Source: JAJFUV01 sp964384215
GTDB lineage: Bacteria; Acidobacteriota; Terriglobia; Bryobacterales; Bryobacteraceae
Reading direction: 5' to 3'
Length of the DNA: 64,000 bases
Assembly: GCA_964384215.1 (NCBI GenBank)
Contig: CAYLLB010000020.1
Span: 1-64,000, forward strand
The position numbers were made by a program, and so were the translations under genes. How positions within the stretch are numbered: the first letter of the stretch is position 1; each line of letters starts with the position of its first letter. The notes below the pieces were generated by a model. It saw only the letters and a list, made by a program, of their open reading frames with translations. It made no database searches and was not told the DNA's origin. Positions 8,440 through 16,720 of the stretch are shown here, piece after piece.

Positions 8440-9663
8440 ATGACGATCGCGCGGTTCTTCCGGCGCGCTGTTCTATTGGGTGCGGTGTTGGCGCTGCCCC
8501 TCGCCGCCGCCGATATTTCCGCCGAGGCCCGCCGCATTCACTTCGGATCGCTGGTGCTCGATGGCCACGTCCACGTGGCCAACCGCCAGTTCTACCATGG
8601 CGGCAACATGGGCGACCGCCTCGATGGGGGCCAGTTCGATCTGCCCCGCGCGCGTGAGGGTGGCGTCAAGGCCATGTTCTACACGGTGTTCGTCACCGAA
8701 GAATACTACCCGCCTCGTTACGAAACCAAGCAGGTCCTGCGATTGATCGACACGGCGCTCGAACAGATCGAACTCAACCGCGCGACCATCGAACTGGCAA
8801 GGAACGCTACCGAGATCGAGCGCATCACCGCGCGCGGCAAGATGGCTGCCGTGCTCGACATCGAAGGCGGCTGGGACCTCGACGGCGATCTTGGCGTGCT
8901 GCGCAACCTGTACCGGCTTGGCGTGCGCGTCGCCATGTTACCGGCGCACAATTGGACGAACAATTTCGCCGACTCCTGCTGCGCACCGCCCAAGTGGAAC
9001 GGTTTGAACGCCCGCGGCCGCGCCGTGATGGCGGAGATGAATCGCCTCGGCATGCTCATCAACGTGAGCCACGCCTCGGATGTAACCATCGAACAGGCCA
9101 TCGACGCGAGCAAGGATCCCATCGTCGCCACGCACCACGGTCTACGAAGCTTCAACAACATCCCGCGTAATCTGCCGGATGCGCTGGCGAAGAAATTGGC
9201 GGCCAAGGGCGGCGTCATCGGCTTCCAGATCGGTAACGAGTTCCACAACGTACGCGTGTACGAATACCGCAAGAAGGCCACAGGCAAGACGTTTTGGGAC
9301 CGCTCCGCCATTGGCAAGAAGGAGGGGCGGCTGTCAATCGAGCAGATCGATCGCATCGTGGCGCCGCAATTTCCCATGATGGGATGCGACGCTCCGGACG
9401 ACATCAAACTGACGCCCGACGGCTGGGTACAGGTGGTGGAGCGCGCCATCGCACTGGTGGGCGAAGATCACGTCGCTCTCGGCACCGACATCGACGGCGG
9501 CCCCACGCTGCCGCGCGGCATGAGCGATATCCGTGATCTGCCGCTGATCACCGATGCGATGGTGCGCCGTGGCTGGCCCGAAACGCGCATCAAGAAGTTC
9601 CTGGGCGGCAACCTGCTGCGCGTCTTCCGGCAAGTCACGGAAAAACGGAACGACAAGATGTAA
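8440..9663 (+). CDS. membrane dipeptidase-like hydrolase, peptidase family M19, with altered zinc ligand
   Basis: 407 residues with a Sec signal (ARFFRRAVLLGAVLALPLAAA). The fold is the M19 renal-dipeptidase TIM barrel: DIEGGWDLDGD supplies the bridging glutamate (E142), LINVSHASD a histidine (H211), IVATHHGLRSF another (H232), and ALGTDIDGG the catalytic aspartate. The usual first motif His-x-Asp is here LDGHVHVAN, so the expected metal-ligand Asp is His45. Activity may still be binuclear, or the substrate may have shifted from dipeptides. The gene starts 3 bases after the glycosyltransferase but has its own promoter-like sequence. Confidence 0.85.
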   Translation: MTIARFFRRAVLLGAVLALPLAAADISAEARRIHFGSLVLDGHVHVANRQFYHGGNMGDRLDGGQFDLPRAREGGVKAMFYTVFVTEEYYPPRYETKQVLRLIDTALEQIELNRATIELARNATEIERITARGKMAAVLDIEGGWDLDGDLGVLRNLYRLGVRVAMLPAHNWTNNFADSCCAPPKWNGLNARGRAVMAEMNRLGMLINVSHASDVTIEQAIDASKDPIVATHHGLRSFNNIPRNLPDALAKKLAAKGGVIGFQIGNEFHNVRVYEYRKKATGKTFWDRSAIGKKEGRLSIEQIDRIVAPQFPMMGCDAPDDIKLTPDGWVQVVERAIALVGEDHVALGTDIDGGPTLPRGMSDIRDLPLITDAMVRRGWPETRIKKFLGGNLLRVFRQVTEKRNDKM

Positions 9664-9905
9664 GGCCTATCGTCTTGGCGGTCCCGAAACTGACAGATTG
9701 GTTCTTGAGTACGCGTTCGGATCTCTTCCCAGAGTTGTCCTGCCCTAGACTTTCGTCACTTCTATTCGCCGGTAACCGACACCAGTGTCCTTACGTCTTA
9801 ACAGGATCGGTAGACAAACCGGTTCGTTATTGCCATGTAAATGAGAAAGGTGGGGTCCGCCTACTGCGTGCATGTCTGTACGCTGGCGTTAAAGCCGCCT
9901 TACTG

Positions 9906-9920
9906 TTAACCCAAGGTTAA
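9906..9920. repeat. perfect palindrome TTAACC-CAA-GGTTAA
   Basis: A 6-base inverted repeat with a 3-base centre. It has no T-run after it, so an operator is more likely than a terminator. Confidence 0.55.
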
Positions 9921-9922
9921 GG

Positions 9923-9941
9923 GTGTTAACTGTATTAACAC
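9923..9941. repeat. perfect palindrome GTGTTAA-CTGTA-TTAACAC
   Basis: A 7-base inverted repeat with a 5-base centre, followed by TTTTT. It could be an operator, as it shares the TTAAC core with the neighbouring palindrome 3 bases upstream, or a weak AT-rich terminator of the M19 gene. The paired arrangement favours a regulator site. Confidence 0.55.
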
Positions 9942-9987
9942 TTTTTCGGCCTCTTAGGTTACGCAGTTAGGCATCTGCGATAAACAA

Positions 9988-11355
9988 ATGAATGCGATCC
10001 CTTCCTCATATCGAGATCCGGCAGGTTTCGTGGTTGAGGAAGACGGCGTATACAAGCGAGTGGTTACACCACGCGGTGTCGCAGATTACGAACAGTTAAT
10101 CAGCTCGGGTTTGAATGATGAGTTAGTTGCGGCCGGTTTGTTGGTCAGTCACAAGATTGAATCTTCACCGGAATTGGAATCGCAAGGCTCGCGGCTGTTG
10201 ATTCCAGAACAAATTCCATTCGTTTCTTATCCCTTCGAGTGGTCCTTCGACGAACTGAAAGATGCCGCGCTGCTCACCTTGGATATTCAACAACGGGCTC
10301 TCGCACACGGGTTGGTCCTAAAGGATGCCTCCGCATACAACGTGCAGTTTCAAGGCGCGAAACCGGTCTTCATTGACACGTTGTCGTTCACACGGTACCA
10401 CGGTGGTGCGTGGGTTGCCTACGAACAGTTTTGCCGTCAATTCTTGGGGCCACTGTTATTGATGCATTACGGTGCCCCCGATGCGGCGCGCTTCCTGAAG
10501 GAGGAGTTGGACGGCTTTCAACTGGATCGCGTTTCCAGGTCGTTGCCCAAACGGTCTTATCTCAGAAGCGGTCCCCTGCTGCACATACACCTCCACGCCA
10601 GGGCTGTGCGGCGGCAATCGTCCAGAGCCTTCAGCCCCGAGATCAAAGAACCGGTGAACCTGCAAGAGCTCACCGCTTCTCTCCGCCGTGCAGTGGAAAA
10701 GATCCGGACGCCCCAATACGACGTAGGCTGGACGGGCTACTACGCCGAAAGCCGCTTCTATCCGCCGGGCGCTCAGGACGCCAAGCGGGAAGCGGTGCGT
10801 GATATGGCGGGCCGGGTTTCCCCGCGCATGGTTTTCGATCTGGGAGCCAACACCGGCTTGTATGCCAGGGAGGTCGCAAGCCTGGGCGCCTTGTGTGTTG
10901 CGTTTGAGAGCGATTCCGGGTGCGTTAACCGTATGTACCTGGAAGAGCGCGCGAAAGCACGATCCAATATCCTGCCCCTGGTGATGGACCTTGCCAACCC
11001 CAGCCCGCCGCTGGGATTCGAACTGCACTCTACCATGAGCCTGTTCGAGCGGCCCCAAGCCGACTTAGTGCTGTGCCTCGCGCTGATACATCACCTGCGG
11101 GTGAGCGGGAATATCCCGCTTGAGCGGATAGTTCAGTTCCTTGCGAGGCTGGGCCGCTGGCTCATTATCGAGTTTGTCCCATTGACCGATCCCGCAATAA
11201 AAACTTTGACCAGCCGCATGGGAGACTTTGCGGATTACACTCTTCCTGGCTTTCTGGAGAGCTTCACTAAACGTTACTGTTTGAGGGCCAGCAAACCCGT
11301 AACGGGAACCAGGCGGACGCTCCACCTGTTCGAGAGGCGCCCATGCGCAGCTTGA
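9988..11355 (+). CDS. NoeA-like class I SAM-dependent methyltransferase with kinase-like N-terminal half
   Basis: 455 residues. The N-terminal half (SYRDPAGFVVEEDGVYKRVV ... LVLKDASAYNVQFQGAKPVFIDTLSF, residues 108-135) resembles the NoeA group, where a kinase-fold-like region holds a D-x4-N-like loop and a later FIDT. The C-terminal half is a Rossmann methyltransferase with motif I FDLGANTGLYAREVASLG near residue 286 and DLVLCLALIHHL further on. NoeA acts in nodulation-factor decoration in rhizobia, though its chemistry is unclear. Codon use in the first 500 bases is much less GC3-rich than in nearby genes. The 3' end overlaps the next gene by 13 bases, so the two are translationally coupled. 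A glycan- or envelope-modifying role is inferred. Confidence 0.75.
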   Translation: MNAIPSSYRDPAGFVVEEDGVYKRVVTPRGVADYEQLISSGLNDELVAAGLLVSHKIESSPELESQGSRLLIPEQIPFVSYPFEWSFDELKDAALLTLDIQQRALAHGLVLKDASAYNVQFQGAKPVFIDTLSFTRYHGGAWVAYEQFCRQFLGPLLLMHYGAPDAARFLKEELDGFQLDRVSRSLPKRSYLRSGPLLHIHLHARAVRRQSSRAFSPEIKEPVNLQELTASLRRAVEKIRTPQYDVGWTGYYAESRFYPPGAQDAKREAVRDMAGRVSPRMVFDLGANTGLYAREVASLGALCVAFESDSGCVNRMYLEERAKARSNILPLVMDLANPSPPLGFELHSTMSLFERPQADLVLCLALIHHLRVSGNIPLERIVQFLARLGRWLIIEFVPLTDPAIKTLTSRMGDFADYTLPGFLESFTKRYCLRASKPVTGTRRTLHLFERRPCAA

Positions 11356-12947
11356 GCGACTGGCGAGTTCGGGCTTTCTATGTAAGCTGCCTGATCCTGG
11401 TCCCTTTTCTAAAGTTCCTGATCCGCAACGATTACGGTTTCTTCTATTTCGAGGCGCTGGCGGCTGTGTTGCTGTTGGCGGCCGTCTGCGGGCTCCTGGG
11501 TCTGGCGGTACGCGGTGGTGGCTTTCATATCCTCATCGCGCTGCTGATTGCGGTGACGGCAACTTATCCGCTCCTCCACATGGCCAACTCCCCCTCTGCG
11601 ATTCCCCCGTGGACGGTAGGGCTCGCCATCCTCGCCGTTTCCTGGCTCGCACTGAGATGGATGGGTGAGGGTTTCCTCATTGCACTGGCTGTGTTCGCAT
11701 GGTCCGGCCTGCCGGTCGAAGCAGTGATGCAGCCCAAATGGACGCGCGCCGCCACCCTGCCCTCCACAGCTAAGGCGCAGGGCCACGCCCTGTGGCTGAT
11801 CTTCGACGAGCAGGTCGGCCTGGCCGGATATCCGCTCGACCTGCCTGAATGCAGCGTGGCAAAGCTGAGGCTCCAACACACGCTCGAGCGCTACAATTTC
11901 ACGCTGTTCCCAAACGCCTATAGCAACTACCCGACTACGGTGGACTCGGTACCCAGTGTCTTGAATGGCAGGCTGGTCCGGTGGCCGGAAGAGTTGATGC
12001 CGAGGGTCGGGGCGAGTGAACAGAGGCATTACGAGATCCGGGAGAATCACCTGTTTTCAGAATTCACCGCGAAGGGATATTCGGTGGCCGCCTGGCAGTT
12101 CGGCGCCGTCAAGATCTGCCCCGGACAAAACCACGGCGTGGAGTGCTTCGAATACAGAGAAAGACTCTCCTGGCTTCATCGCATACCGGGCGGCTGGGTG
12201 GAACGTTTCCGATGGTTGGTGGGCAGTTATCAGGCAAGTGATCCATGGACGTCGCGAACCAAAGGGTTCTTCCCGTTCCGCTTCGGAATCAAGCTGGCGT
12301 TGCCATTGGCGGTCGAGGAACTCTGGCCCGATGGGCTCGCCGCTCAGGTGCAAGCGGCACCGCAGAGGACTTTGCTGGCTGCGCACCTTCTTATTCCGCA
12401 TTCACCGTACATTTACCACCGCGACGGGCGGCTCCGGCCCAAGCAGGAGTGGGCCGGCGACCGCGCGGGCCGCCGCTTCAGCGAGCGTGACTACCGCGAG
12501 ATGTACTGCCGCTACTGCGAACAAACGGAGTATGTCGCTGTGCGACTGGACCGTTTTCTGCACCGTTTAAAGCAGAGCGGTGTGCTGGAAGGCATGAACA
12601 TCGTGATCCATGGCGACCACGGCCCGCGGATCCTGCGCCGTCTGCCCAACTCGGTTGAACCGGAGTTGCGCGGGCGCGACGAGGCGGTCTGGGCCGAAAT
12701 CCTAGATTATTCAGGCGAACCAGACAGGAGAGACCTGATGGACCGATTCTCCACCCTGCTGGCCATTAAGCGGGCTGGCGCCACAGCACCGCTGATCCGC
12801 CAAGAGAAACACAGCCTTCTGACGTTCCTGTCCCGGGAAATGTTCGGAAAAGAACCGCAGGATGGCCTCGAGCGCGCCGACAAAGTCTACATGGCCGACA
12901 GCCAGCATGCGTTGCACGCCATCGACATTCAATACTACTGGAGGTAA
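11343..12947 (+). CDS. membrane-anchored alkaline phosphatase/sulfatase-superfamily protein
   Basis: 534 residues. Three or four N-terminal helices (residues 10-130) anchor a periplasmic domain. The domain opens with HALWLIFDEQVG (first metal-binding acidic residue), then FPNAYSNYPTTVDSVPSVLNG, where a Thr or Ser takes the nucleophile position. It closes with NIVIHGDHGPRILRR, the DH metal-binding pair. The layout matches phosphoglycerol/phosphoethanolamine-transferase-like members rather than Cys/Ser-modified sulfatases, because no CxPxR motif is seen. The gene overlaps the methyltransferase and is followed 6 bases later by the LDPASGS protein. Likely job: adding or removing a phospho-group on an envelope glycan (inference). 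Confidence 0.75.
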   Translation: MRSLSDWRVRAFYVSCLILVPFLKFLIRNDYGFFYFEALAAVLLLAAVCGLLGLAVRGGGFHILIALLIAVTATYPLLHMANSPSAIPPWTVGLAILAVSWLALRWMGEGFLIALAVFAWSGLPVEAVMQPKWTRAATLPSTAKAQGHALWLIFDEQVGLAGYPLDLPECSVAKLRLQHTLERYNFTLFPNAYSNYPTTVDSVPSVLNGRLVRWPEELMPRVGASEQRHYEIRENHLFSEFTAKGYSVAAWQFGAVKICPGQNHGVECFEYRERLSWLHRIPGGWVERFRWLVGSYQASDPWTSRTKGFFPFRFGIKLALPLAVEELWPDGLAAQVQAAPQRTLLAAHLLIPHSPYIYHRDGRLRPKQEWAGDRAGRRFSERDYREMYCRYCEQTEYVAVRLDRFLHRLKQSGVLEGMNIVIHGDHGPRILRRLPNSVEPELRGRDEAVWAEILDYSGEPDRRDLMDRFSTLLAIKRAGATAPLIRQEKHSLLTFLSREMFGKEPQDGLERADKVYMADSQHALHAIDIQYYWR

Positions 12948-12953
12948 AGAACC

Positions 12954-13169
12954 ATGATCGATCCGGTCCTCGCATATCTCGATCCCGCTTCGGGCAGCAT
13001 TGCCTATCAGGCCGCCATATCCGGCCTCCTGGCGGGGGCAACAATTTTGCGCCTGTACTGGAAGAAGCTAAAACGGTTCGTCGCTTGGAAGCGTACAACG
13101 GATGGGGCGAGCGCGGAACCGTTCCAAGCCGGTGTTCACGCCGTCCGCGCTCCCCGTCAATCCTCGTGA
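12954..13169 (+). CDS. small LDPxSGS-motif membrane protein
   Basis: 71 residues. YLDPASGSIAYQAAISGLLAGATILRLYWKKLKRF is the pattern of a widespread but uncharacterised small protein family: an N-terminal LDPGSGS-type motif, one membrane helix, then a positive LYWRRLK-type tail. The start ATG lies 6 bases after the phosphatase-like gene and is preceded by GGAGGTAAAGAACC, a good Shine-Dalgarno. The position directly after a membrane phosphatase-superfamily gene and a NoeA-like methyltransferase suggests a partner subunit. Function unknown. Confidence 0.75.
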   Translation: MIDPVLAYLDPASGSIAYQAAISGLLAGATILRLYWKKLKRFVAWKRTTDGASAEPFQAGVHAVRAPRQSS

Positions 13170-13301
13170 TGGACCGGGGTGTCCCGGCGCTGAATACCAC
13201 GTGCTCAGTTCAATGTCACAACCGTGTAAGTATCCGGGCGCGGCTGGATGGAGTTGAATCCGTCCCCCATGCGGTGTAGGATCCAACGGTACCAAGTGAA
13301 T

Positions 13302-14459
13302 ATGCCAGGCGGACAGCTTCTTTCCAGGCGTCAGACGATATTGGGCACGGCGGGGCTTTGGGCGGCGCCGCACGAGCGAGCGCGCGTTCCGGTCATCGAC
13401 GTCACGGACCTCTATCATCCCCACCAGGACATCGGCGACAACGTGGACCTGATCGCCGCTTACGCGCTCCCGGAGGTCGATCTCAAGGCGGTCATCCTGG
13501 ACGCGACCGCAAAGTTCCGGCGCGCGGTGGCCACCAACGCGAGCGGCAAGGTCGTCGATAAGGACGGCCCGCGCGACCCGGGTGTCATTCCCGTGATGCA
13601 ACTCAATTACCTGTTCGACCGCAACGTGCCTTACGGGATCGGGCCCTTTGAGCCGCTGCGTTCTCCCAATGACAAGCTCCTGGACGCTCCGGAGTTCCAG
13701 CAGTCCGGCGTCCGGCTGCTTCTCGATGTTCTGCGTAACTCGCGGGAGAAAGTCGACATCGTCAGTTTCGGATCCGCCCGTCCGCTTGCCGCCGCCTTCA
13801 ACCGTGAGCCGCGCCTGCTGCGGGCGAAAATCGCGAGGATTCACCTCTGCGCGGGTTCCACGACGCCACGCTACCTCGAGTGGAACGTCGAACTCGACCC
13901 TCACGCCATGGTCTGCCTGCTCAGGTCCGACTTGCCGGTGGCCATCTATCCATGCGCCTCGGACAAGGGCCCGTTCGGCATGGATTCGCACAACTGCTAC
14001 TGGAAGCTGCCGGATCTCGCCTTTGTGAAGAGGATGGATCCGAGGTTACAGCGTTATCTCTGCTACGCCTTCGAACGGAGCATGCGGCCGGACTTCCTGG
14101 AGATCCTCGACCACGACTGGCCGGCTGACGCGATCGATCACATTGCGGCGCGTCCGCACCACGTGTGGGAGACCGCCGTCTGGATTCGGGTGGCCAACCG
14201 CCGCTTGGTGCACCGGCCCAGCTTGGGGTATCGGATCCTGCCGGCGGGCGAGGTGCGTTCAGGCGACCGCGTCCTGCCCAACGAGCTGAAACCGTGCCGG
14301 ATCTCGGTGCGCGACAACGGGCTGTTCACTTGGGAATGGAGCAAGGGCCCCAGCAACTTCGAGATTTACGATCGCGGCGATTTCGAAGAGAACGCGCGGG
14401 CGTTGCGAGAGGCGCTGCCCGCGCTCTACGAGTCGTTCCGCTGCGCCGCCGCGCTCTAG
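13302..14459 (+). CDS. inosine-uridine nucleoside hydrolase-like protein, divergent, probably exported
   Basis: 385 residues from ATG 13302, chosen because it begins a Tat-like signal (LLSRRQTILGTAGLWAA); an ATG at 13248 would bury it. Distant nucleoside-hydrolase features: VIDVTDLYHPHQDIGDNVDLIAAYAL in place of the DTDxxxDDxxAL loop, VDIVSFGSARPLAAAF in place of the GPLTNLA segment, and ELDPHAMVCLLRSDLPVAIYPC like the NxxxDPxAA strand. The canonical DxDxxxDD is altered, so calcium binding and ribosidase activity are doubtful. It is convergent with cysK: the two stop codons share the four bases CTAG at 14456-14459. Confidence 0.6.
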   Translation: MPGGQLLSRRQTILGTAGLWAAPHERARVPVIDVTDLYHPHQDIGDNVDLIAAYALPEVDLKAVILDATAKFRRAVATNASGKVVDKDGPRDPGVIPVMQLNYLFDRNVPYGIGPFEPLRSPNDKLLDAPEFQQSGVRLLLDVLRNSREKVDIVSFGSARPLAAAFNREPRLLRAKIARIHLCAGSTTPRYLEWNVELDPHAMVCLLRSDLPVAIYPCASDKGPFGMDSHNCYWKLPDLAFVKRMDPRLQRYLCYAFERSMRPDFLEILDHDWPADAIDHIAARPHHVWETAVWIRVANRRLVHRPSLGYRILPAGEVRSGDRVLPNELKPCRISVRDNGLFTWEWSKGPSNFEIYDRGDFEENARALREALPALYESFRCAAAL

Positions 14460-15409
14460 ACGATGCCGTCAAACAGGATCGTACTTAAGTAGCGCTCGCC
14501 CGAGTCCGGCAGTATCACCACAATTCTCTTGCCAGCGAATTCGGGCTGCCGCGCCAACCGCACTGCCACGGCCGCCGCCGCGCCGCAGGAGATGCCGCTC
14601 AGGATGCCCTCTTCGCGAGCCAGCCGCTGTGCGGTTTCGATAGCCTCTTCGTTCGAGACCCGTTCTACGCGGTCCACGAACGAGAGATCCAGCGTGTCGG
14701 GGATGAACCCCGCCCCAATGCCCTGGATCTTGTGCGGCGCCGGCTTGAGCGGTTCCCGGGCGAGGGTCTGCGTGATCACAGGACTGGCCTCCGGCTCCAC
14801 CGCCACCGACACGATCTTCTTGCCGCACACGTTCTTGATGTAGCGCGTAGCACCGGTGATCGTCCCGCCGGTTCCGACGCCGCTCACCAGGACGTCCACC
14901 TGCCCGTCGGTGTCCTCCCAGATTTCGGGCCCTGTAGTCTTGAAATGGATGCCGGGATTGGCCGGATTCTTGAACTGCTGCAGCAGCACGTAGCGGTTCG
15001 GATCGGAAGCGGCAATCTCCTCGGCCTTGGCGATCGCGCCTTTCATCCCCAGGGCGCCTTCGGTGAGAATCAGGTTCGCACCGAACGCCTTCAGAACCTT
15101 GCGCCGCTCGAGCGACATGGTTTCCGGCATGGTGAGGGTGATCGGGTAACCGCGCGCGGCGGCCACGAAAGCCAGCGCGATGCCGGTGTTGCCGCTGGTA
15201 GGTTCCACAAGTTCGCGCCCGGCCTGGAGAACACCGCGTTTCTCTGCGTCCCAGACCATGGAAGCGCCGATCCGGCACTTCACCGAATAAGCGGGATTGC
15301 GCCCTTCGATCTTGGCGAACACGGTCGCCTTCGTCCCGGCGGTGAGCTTGTTGAGCTTCACCAGCGGGGTTCTTCCTATGCTGAGACTGTTGTCCTCGTA
15401 AACTCTCAT
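14456..15409 (-). CDS. cysK: cysteine synthase A (O-acetylserine sulfhydrylase)
   Basis: 317 residues, very close to enterobacterial CysK along its length. It makes L-cysteine from O-acetylserine and sulfide with PLP. The PLP lysine is K44 in NPAYSVKCRIG, the substrate loop is EPTSGNTGIAL, the phosphate-binding loop is GVGTGGTITG, and PDSGERYLST closes the enzyme. Start ATG 15409 has AGGAG 6 bases upstream, inside the last codons of metY. The intergenic distance is 3 bases, so metY and cysK form one operon. The close resemblance to proteobacterial enzymes is notable in this genome but not proof of transfer. Confidence 0.97.
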   Translation of the reverse strand: MRVYEDNSLSIGRTPLVKLNKLTAGTKATVFAKIEGRNPAYSVKCRIGASMVWDAEKRGVLQAGRELVEPTSGNTGIALAFVAAARGYPITLTMPETMSLERRKVLKAFGANLILTEGALGMKGAIAKAEEIAASDPNRYVLLQQFKNPANPGIHFKTTGPEIWEDTDGQVDVLVSGVGTGGTITGATRYIKNVCGKKIVSVAVEPEASPVITQTLAREPLKPAPHKIQGIGAGFIPDTLDLSFVDRVERVSNEEAIETAQRLAREEGILSGISCGAAAAVAVRLARQPEFAGKRIVVILPDSGERYLSTILFDGIV

Positions 15410-15412
15410 GGC

Positions 15413-16720
15413 TTACTCCTGTGAAATCCGTAAGGCCTGATCGAAATCGGCCTTGATGTCGTCGATCGACTCGATACCCACCGACACCCGCACGTACTCC
15501 GGTGTCACTCCGGTTGAGGCCTGTTCTTCCCCGGTCAACTGCGAGTGTGTGGTGGAGGCGGGGTGGATGACGAGCGTCCTGGCGTCACCGACGTTAGCAA
15601 GGTGGCTCGCCAGCTTCACGTTGTTGATGAACTTCACGCCCGCCGCCTTGCCACCCCGGATGCCGAACCCCAGAATCGCGCCCGCGCCGTCGGGTAGGTA
15701 CCGCTGTGCCAGGTTGTGGCACGGGTGGCTGGGCAAGCCGGGGTAGTTGACCCAATCCACCGCCGGGTGCTTTTCCAGCCATCCGGCCAGAGCCTGCGCG
15801 TTCTGTACGTGCCTTTCCATCCGCAGATGCAAGGTCTCCAGGCCGAGCAGGAACAGAAACGATGCAAAGGGACTCTGCGACGCACCTGTGTCCCGGAGCC
15901 AGTGCGTGCGAACGTGCACGATGTAGGCCAGGTTGCCCAGCGGCTTCAGGGCTTCCGTAAAGATGACACCGTGATAGGAATCCGAAGGCGCGGTGAACTC
16001 GGGCCATTTTGCAGGGTTCTCGGCCCATTGGAAGTTCCCACTGTCGACGATGGCGCCGCCGACGTGTACGCCGTGCCCACCCAGGAACTTCGTAGTCGAA
16101 TACACCGCGATGTCCACGCCGTGTTCAAACGGCCGGAACAGCGCGGGCGTCAGCACCGTGTTATCGACGATAACCGGCAGGTCGTGCTTGTGCGCGATGT
16201 CCGCAATCTTGCGGAAATCCGGCACGTCGTTTTTCGGGTTGCCGACCGACTCCAGGTATACCAAGCGCGTGTTCTCGTCGACAAGCTTGTCGATTTCCTC
16301 CGGATGGCCGGGATTGAAGAACCGCACCTCGATCCCCAATTTCTTCAAGGTTTGAGTGAACAGCGCCCACGTGCCTCCATACAGGCTGGTGGCGGAAATG
16401 AGATTCTGTCCGGCGTGCGTGATCGTAAGGACCGCCGCCGTGATGGCCGCCGCTCCTGAGGCGAACGCGAGCGCACCCACGCCGCCGTCGAGCGCTGCGA
16501 GGCGCTTTTCCAGCACGTCGTTAGTCGGGTTGGTAAGCCGCGAGTAAATATTGCCGAATTCGCGCAATCCAAACAAGTCCGCTGCATGGGCTGCGTCGTG
16601 AAATACGTAACTCGACGTCGCATAGATGGGGACCGCGCAAGCCGTGGTTGCCGGGTCGGGTTCTTGGCCGGCATGTAACGCCAGGGTGCCGATCCCGGGT
16701 TTTCTGGGAAAGTCAGTCAT
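15413..16720 (-). CDS. metY: O-acetylhomoserine aminocarboxypropyltransferase (sulfhydrylase)
   Basis: 435 residues, the usual length of MetY. It is a PLP enzyme of the Cys/Met gamma family that makes homocysteine from O-acetylhomoserine and sulfide. Features: AVPIYATSSYVF, RLTNPTNDVLEKRLAALDGG, FASGAAAITAAVL, DNTVLTPALFRPFEHGVDIAVYSTTKFLGGHG with the PLP lysine at K211, and the C-terminal GIESIDDIKADFDQAL. Start ATG 16720 has GGAG 9 bases upstream. First gene of metY-cysK, joining methionine and cysteine assimilation of sulfide. It lies behind an unusually long leader from a consensus promoter. Confidence 0.95.
   Translation of the reverse strand: MTDFPRKPGIGTLALHAGQEPDPATTACAVPIYATSSYVFHDAAHAADLFGLREFGNIYSRLTNPTNDVLEKRLAALDGGVGALAFASGAAAITAAVLTITHAGQNLISATSLYGGTWALFTQTLKKLGIEVRFFNPGHPEEIDKLVDENTRLVYLESVGNPKNDVPDFRKIADIAHKHDLPVIVDNTVLTPALFRPFEHGVDIAVYSTTKFLGGHGVHVGGAIVDSGNFQWAENPAKWPEFTAPSDSYHGVIFTEALKPLGNLAYIVHVRTHWLRDTGASQSPFASFLFLLGLETLHLRMERHVQNAQALAGWLEKHPAVDWVNYPGLPSHPCHNLAQRYLPDGAGAILGFGIRGGKAAGVKFINNVKLASHLANVGDARTLVIHPASTTHSQLTGEEQASTGVTPEYVRVSVGIESIDDIKADFDQALRISQE

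Larger units (their letters stand above)
9664..9987. promoter_or_regulatory. 324-base gene-free region, AT-richer, promoter/operator of the methyltransferase cassette
   Basis: No ORF here looks like a protein; an 81-codon frame is low-complexity and unsupported. Base composition falls sharply. The 3' third holds two separate palindromes, listed individually, and a small hairpin CGCAG-8-CTGCG just before the start codon at 9988. The region most likely holds the promoter and control sites of the three-gene unit 9988-13169. Confidence 0.55.

Noticed and set aside
9675..9920. 81-codon frame in the gap before the methyltransferase
   Set aside because: No ribosome site, no recognisable motif, and it overlaps the palindromes.
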